Positions 58,662-64,000 of a stretch of 64,000 nucleotides of DNA are shown in pieces. How positions within the stretch are numbered: the stretch's first letter is position 1; each line of letters begins with the position of its first letter. This DNA comes from Tillus elongatus. Taxonomy: Eukaryota; Arthropoda; Insecta; Coleoptera; Cleridae. The stretch spans positions 128,783,309-128,847,308 of the forward strand of contig OZ023269.1 of NCBI GenBank assembly GCA_964006375.1, written 5' to 3'. The notes below the pieces were generated by a model that was not told where the DNA came from, did not search any database, and was given only the letters and a program-made list of their open reading frames with translations. The position numbers and the translations under genes were made by a program.

Positions 58662-59429
58662 ATATACATAGACACCTTTCATGGGCACAAATGCGAAAAA
58701 GTAACTTTCATCAATTTCGTGTAAGTTTTATTTCAGACCTGTAAAAATAATGAATAACACCTTTCCAAACGCTGACGTGTGTTCTTTACTTATAAACTAT
58801 CGCTAAAAGAAAACAGTGTTTTTTATATTTAAAAATGTCGTCTAATTTGATTAATGTGGAAAAAGTTTGCACTGTATTTGGCACGGATTGATAAAAACAA
58901 CAGATATATCATCTAATTTATTTTTATAAATGCGTGGATAGAACTTGAATACTGTTTTAATAAATATGAAAATATAAAAATACAATTCCTGTTTAGAGCA
59001 ATCTGCTCTAAAGTGACGTATTTGTAAAGCCGAAACTAAGGCGTTACAGCTCCTGCTAGTTAAATTCTCATTTAGTTTTCAGTAGTTGACATTAGAATAA
59101 AAAGAAAACTCGAGAGTTTTCATCTAAAACTTTGGCAAATTATCCTCGTAATCTTTTAAAACTTTAGCTATGGTAATTAACATAAAATTTAATTGATGAA
59201 GGAAAGAACACTCTTATGAAGTTTACCATTTCTTTTTCCCCTTTCTTGCATACTCCCTTTTCCCATTTACTTAATTGAGTTTTACAAAATGTAAAGATAA
59301 ATATAACTTCAAAATTTGATACTGGCAGACTGACATAGACAACTGCAGGTAAAAATTACTTTTTTATTATGAGTATAATATGTTATTTATTATTCATCAC
59401 AACGTAATCATTATAGTTATTTCTTTTTA
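58662..59429. other. Intron stretch without recognised features
   Basis: AT-rich; nothing recognised on either strand. Confidence 0.5.
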
Positions 59430-61382
59430 GATTTCAACAACACACCACGAGGGCTTACAGCCTACATACTATCGTACCGTGGGAGTCGACAAGGAGGCAA
59501 GAGGTAACTTGTTAATTCTGGACTTGAAGGTTTGGAGGTTCGGAGGAGAAGGAAAAACATGTGCCGGCAAGGAATTCCACAACTTTGAAGTCCTCGGGAC
59601 AAAAGAGCGGGCATAACAAGATGTTCTATGTCTGGTGACCTGGACAGTAAAAGGGTGCATTCGCTCTGTTCCCCAGGTAGATCTGTTGGGGGCAGCAAGT
59701 GGGGGAACTATGGAAGAAAGCTCCTCTGAGCACTGCCTGTGCAGATATCTATAGAAGGGAGAGAGGTCACCAACGGCACGTCGGTGGGCAAGGGATGGCA
59801 GCCTTTGGATGAGGGTAGGGTCACCGATGAGACGTATACCTCTTCTGGATGGAGTCGAGGATAGCAAGTGTAGAAGCGGCAGCAGTACTCCAGATGTGGG
59901 AGCAGTATTCGAGGTTTGGTCTTATTTTTGAAGTATATAAGGTATAGAGATTAGCTGGTGAAAGGTATTTGCGAGCCCGGAAGAGGAAACCTAATTTCTT
60001 AGCAGCCGCTTCTGCAATTGATGTGACATGTTGGTGCCAATTGAGATTTCGATCCACAGAAATGCCAACAAGTGAAAAGGACTCATTACTTTGAATAACT
60101 TGGTTGTTCATTGTGATGGGTCTAGGGCTTGTGTATCTCTTATGAGAAAGAAAGCAAGACTGTGATTTGGTGGGGTTGAATTGTACAAGATTTCTACTTC
60201 CCCAGTCTAATATTTTTTGGAGATCCACGGAGATAGAACCGTCCATGAGTCTGCGATCCTTATCTAATTGGGCTAAAGAGACAGGCTTAGAATATTGTAT
60301 ATTTGAGTGGGGGGTGCTGTCGTCCGCCTAACTGTGAACTGGGTTGGATGTGCTAGAGAGGAGGTCATTGATGTAGAGAAGAAACAAAGTAGGGGCTAAA
60401 GCTGAACCTTGAGGAACTCCTGCATTAATTGGATACAGTTTAGAGGAATGGCCATCCACGACAACAGAAATGCTTCGGTTGGAGAGGAAATTTGCTGTCC
60501 ATGTACAGAGTTTTGGTGGTAGGCCATAGGCCGGAAGTTTATTAAGCAGCGCTGCGTGCCAGACCTGGTAGAATGCTTTGGATATGTCTAAAGCGACAAT
60601 CTGGGATTCACCGTGTAGTTCCATAGACTTATTTCAGGAATGGGTGACAAAGGAAAGGAGGTCGGCAGTTGATCTGCGCTGATGGAATCCATACTGCCTG
60701 TCGTGGATTAGACTGTGTTTTTCAAGAAATTTTAGTAAATCGGTGTTTATATACTTTTCCATCACTTTAGAGACGACTGAAAGGAGAGAAATAGGCCTGT
60801 AGTCATTTTATGCGCGACATTGGGGTCTGTTGGTGGTTGAACATTTAGAGGTGGGATGAGAGTAGAATTGCCGGCGAACAACGAGGCAAAAAGTTTAGCC
60901 TTGCCCAGGCGGTGGAAACAATTTCATCCCATGAAACAAAAGGTGGGAACGTACTCTTGCAGAAATTATTCCCAATAGATTTAGCAAGAGTCCAGAAGGG
61001 TTTGCTGCAGTTGGAGCATGAGAGGACTGATGTGGCTATAAAACGAGTTTTTTTGTGTCAGAAAGAATGCGGACATAGTGGTTTCTTGCGTCGTTAAATA
61101 CTCGACGGTTTTCTTGACTGGGATTGTGTAGAAGCGTTCTACGAGCTTTGGACTTGAAAAAGTCTGGCCTTGTCACAGGATTTAGAGAACCAGGGCTTTT
61201 GAGTGGCTGAAGAGGTTTTCTGTGTACGTAGAATAAATAATTCCATGCCAGCTTGGATGATTTCGGTGACGTTTTGTGAGATATCAGAGGGGTCAGGATG
61301 AGAGAAGCAGACAGACGCCAATGGAAATGAGGAAAAGTAATCCCGCATTTTGTCCCAGTTCGCGGAGTTGTAGTGCCAAACG
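59430..61382 (-). pseudogene. LINE-A copy 6, 5' truncated with internal deletion
   Basis: The minus strand has the EN end and EN-RT linker (MRDYFSSFPLASVCFSHPDP, RTQKTSSATQKPWFSKSCDK), the RT from NRSISVVVDGHSSKLYP, GVPQGSALAPTLFLLYINDL, and the C-terminal domain (DRNLNWHQHVTSIAEAAAKK, SFVPRTSKLWNSLPAHVFP). About 225 bp of RT between AAAATGAC and TACAGGCC are missing at about 60806. It has no (TA)n at the hotspot (TTCTATAGATATCTGCAC is kept). The best-preserved coding stretches of the family are here. Confidence 0.88.
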
Positions 61383-61389
61383 GTAGTGC

Positions 61390-61695
61390 CTAGACATGGT
61401 TATTCATAACGCATGGCAATTGCATTGCCATCATGGTGGAAAGCTAGATCAATACACCTTTCGCAGACTCCTTGCTAAAGTATTTTGGAAACACATAAAA
61501 AAACAACGAAACCGAAAGGTCCAAGTGATTAATCAACTGAGTATCCTCGATTTGACGGAAAAAAATCATTTCGTCATCCATAAGGAAACTCAAATCAGAT
61601 GTCGCACATGCCATAAAAAATTGCAGTTTCTGTGCAGTAAGTGTAATGTAGTTTTGCATCCAAACGCTTGCTTCCTGGAGTACCATACAAAATGA
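61390..61695 (+). pseudogene. piggyBac-type transposase C-terminal fragment
   Basis: An open stretch of about 100 residues: IHNAWQLHCHHGGKLDQYTF, RRLLAKVFW, then a cysteine-rich end CRTCHKKLQFLCSKCNVVLH and CFLEYHTK. NAWxLY followed by LDxxxFRR and a CxxC...CxxCxxxLHxxxCFxxYH end is typical of piggyBac transposases (C-terminal zinc-binding domain). The catalytic DDD core is absent; the LINE-A copy starts immediately to its left. No TTAA end was defined. Confidence 0.8.
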
Positions 61696-62413
61696 TTTTT
61701 TGTGTGTGTACAGTTTAGGTTAGTATTATTATGATTATTTTCCTTTTATGTTATGCTTGTAAAATGTGTTTTGATGTTGTTGAGTTTATATCTGAATAAA
61801 TTCGTTTCAAGTTATCCTAACTATTTTCATTATACATCATTATCCCATTGTCGTTTATAAAGGACTGGCTGTATCTCACAAACTATTTGCATTACAATGA
61901 AAATGTCTTATAAGAAATTAGTCATAAACATGTATTAAGCACAAAACGGTGAAAAAAAATTTCTTTTCGGAAAAAAAATTAATTCGGGAGTATTTGGGTT
62001 AAATTTAAAAATCACAAGCAAAAAATAATCTAAACAGTTAATTTTTTGCCTTTAACAGATAATCTAACCTATAAAAACTTTTCTCTGCTGAAAATCAATT
62101 TTCGTGTCATGTACTAGTTTTAAAGAAATAATTGATTATTATCATTTTTTAGAAGATTACACAACCAATTTTAGAAAAAAATACATGGTTGTATAGATAA
62201 TAATAAAACCTTTTAATAGATATGTCACATGGCTTAACTTCCCTTTTAACACTTTTTAGGGGCATCCTGCCAAACGCAGGGCGATGGAACCAATTTTATA
62301 AAAAAATTGATTCCATCGACATCAAAATTGACACAATTGTAATTTTTTTCAAATTGTTTTTGACAGGAATCAAGGTTTCGTTGAGATACCTGCATACTAT
62401 ATATCATACTCAC
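61696..62413. other. Intron stretch without recognised features
   Basis: AT-rich. The first 100-200 bp may be the 3' region of the piggyBac element. No coding exon seen before 62414. Confidence 0.45.
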
Positions 62414-62536
62414 GACAAGCATGTTCCTCTTCATCACTACCATCGTTACAGTCTCTATCATTATCACATTGCCAATGACTTGGGATACATCGGCCGGTAC
62501 CACAGCGGAACTCATTTCTACTACACGTTACATTTT
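62414..62536 (-). CDS. LDLR-family exon: one LDLa repeat
   Basis: This 123-bp exon encodes one LDL-receptor class A repeat with six cysteines. Its calcium-binding end reads [13 protein letters not shown]. The acceptor is TTTTGTTTCAG and the donor GTGAGT, both minus strand; both flanking introns are phase 1, as is usual for LDLa exons, which allows exon gain or loss without a frame change. It is the most 5' exon in the window. LDLa repeats fold around one calcium ion and bind basic patches on the lipoprotein ligand. More LDLa exons and the signal peptide should lie further right. Confidence 0.9.
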
Positions 62537-62697
62537 CTGAAACAAAACAAAAACTTTTTAAAATATGAACTTACAGCCTTAAAATAATTGTACAGTATTT
62601 ATAATGATGTGCAATATTGTTACTCCTTTCTCATCCACAAATATTAAATTCTTTCTGGGGTGTCCTTACCTTGGACAGTGAGGAAACGACTATTATT

Positions 62698-62800
62698 TTT
62701 AGTGAATTTTCGTAGGAAAAAATCACTAATGGGGAGATCCCGACTTTGGAATTTTGAACAAAATAATTAAAATGAGCGCGAACTAGGACCCGACTGGGGA
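62698..62800. repeat. Mosaic-repeat end fragment
   Basis: Contains the end palindrome TTAGTGAATTTTCGTAGG/AAAAAATCACTAA and the adjoining GGGGAGATCCCGACTTTGG and GAGCGCGAACTAGG, as at 51016 in copy M6. Confidence 0.7.
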
Positions 62801-64000
62801 TTTTAAACGTGAAAGATCGTATAATGCGGTTTATCATTGATAAATATTGCAAGAAATCTATATTAGAATGTTCTTGGTTTATGCTAGTCTTCTCATTTGT
62901 TAAAATAGTTGCAAACTGTCTCTAAAATACACCTCACATATTACGAATAAATAACTGGAAACCATTATGCGTGCAATTCAAATTCAATCCATCAATAAAT
63001 ACAATATTATGTTACATTAACATGTCTGTTTGATTGAAGACTAATTCCTCTTTAAACCCTTTTGACTTTTTGCGGACAACCAAATTGGGACTCTTTAATA
63101 TCGGATTTCTAGAACTCGAAGAGAAATTTTAAGTAAAGATCATCGTAACCAGGCACTAGTTTGGAGCGCTGATAAATATAAGACTTCAGGCAGTGCAACA
63201 ACACAACAACAACGTAAGTAGTAAACAATATTAAGATCTTCCAACCTTATAAGCTATTTTTAATCTTGCTAGTTATAAATCTGATAGATAGAAACCTTTT
63301 AGGGTAGGACTTATAGGAAATAGTACCTTACTACTTACCAGATTTGGGTTCACTTGAGGTCCCGCATATATTACTACTGCTGCTTGCCCATTACCGAGTA
63401 AATAAATCCGTCATCTTTTATTTTGAGGAGGTTTCATGTTTAACAGAATAATATGATATGCTTGTATTTAGTTTCCTGTTTTTCTTTTAACCCACTACCT
63501 TCTCAGCAATCTTAGTTGGAAGAACATTAAATAATCTGATGTGGTTATATTCTAGAGGTATGTTAAATTCTGGCAAGATTATAGCATCGACTCGGTTGCC
63601 AGAATTTTGGAGAAGTGGATGTTTTTAAACCACTGTTAATTATGTGCGTTCAAACTGGAATTATGAAAGGCCAATAAGAAACTATGCGGTCAACGTTTAT
63701 GCAATTAGGTCCAAATGCTCTATATTTTATTTGCCCAACAAAACCAAGAATTTTATTTTCAGAGAACTCTTGGAAAGTGAACAGATCCTGATATGTTTCT
63801 TATTAACAGGAGACTACATACGCAATAAACAAATGAGTCCAGTGCGTCTGGGTGAGGAAGTTTTGCGCAGATTCTGCCAAAAAACGAAACCTCAATCCAT
63901 GTATCTACCGTGCTAATACGAAAGCCTAGTGAGGTAGAGGTTTCAGTCACTTGGAGGGAAGAACCCAAAAGCTAAAAGTTACACAAAGGTTTGTGAATTC
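62801..64000. other. Intron or upstream stretch without recognised features
   Basis: No LDLa, EGF or signal-peptide exon was found on the minus strand up to the edge. A plus-strand frame at 63644-63916 has no recognisable domain. Confidence 0.45.

Overview
This 64 kb window is animal nuclear DNA, most likely from an insect. It is AT-rich, has a spliced gene with GT-AG introns, and is packed with transposable elements. Insect origin is inferred from an LDL-receptor-type gene resembling insect lipophorin receptors, an env-bearing errantivirus-like gypsy element, and several mariner, piggyBac and LINE families. I cannot fix the order or species.

One host gene can be supported. It lies on the minus strand and enters and leaves the window incomplete. 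Nine exons (62414-62536, 54501-54623, 48956-49182, 25693-25957, 9734-9988, 4908-5782, 4651-4849, 4496-4576, 3883-3995) join in consistent phase to about 753 codons: seven LDL-receptor class A repeats, two EGF modules, a YWTD beta-propeller, a third EGF-like module, a Thr-rich stalk and a membrane segment. This is the LDLR/VLDLR layout. The signal peptide and first exon(s) lie beyond the right edge, and the cytoplasmic tail beyond the left edge or unrecognised. Introns of the 3' part are mostly short (58, 74, 500 bp); those between ligand-binding exons are long (about 4 to 23 kb) and hold nearly everything else.

Intron content: (1) LINE-A, a non-LTR family with an endonuclease, present as six pieces from five insertions (757-2150, 11083-12392 minus, 20544-21736 plus 24730-25510, 45523-48440, 59430-61382 minus). 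(2) LINE-B with an RNase H domain (8122-9668, 3' fragment at 18862-18925). (3) A nearly intact errantivirus-like endogenous retrovirus (33118-41138) with identical 341-bp LTRs and gag, pol and env frames; pol has one frame break in the integrase. (4) A deleted gypsy-like element (55176-58661). (5) Tc1/mariner-type elements: a 3.7 kb copy with inverted repeats of about 0.5 kb (49408-53100) and several fragments. (6) A piggyBac fragment (61390-61695). (7) An unassigned 3.0 kb inverted-repeat transposon (21739-24727) that splits a LINE-A copy. (8) tRNA-derived SINEs and a 1-2 kb mosaic repeat family that carries a Pol III-type head. (9) A 307-bp satellite that turns back on itself (43207-44169). 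(10) Eleven (TA)n tracts, almost all attached to a mobile element at family-specific positions.

Insertion order can be read from the nesting. The 3.0 kb transposon is younger than its LINE-A host. The errantivirus is younger than the mosaic repeat it interrupts. A mosaic repeat is younger than the mariner-type element around it. A LINE end lies inside the LTR of the gypsy remnant. No CRISPR, rRNA or convincing standalone tRNA gene was found.
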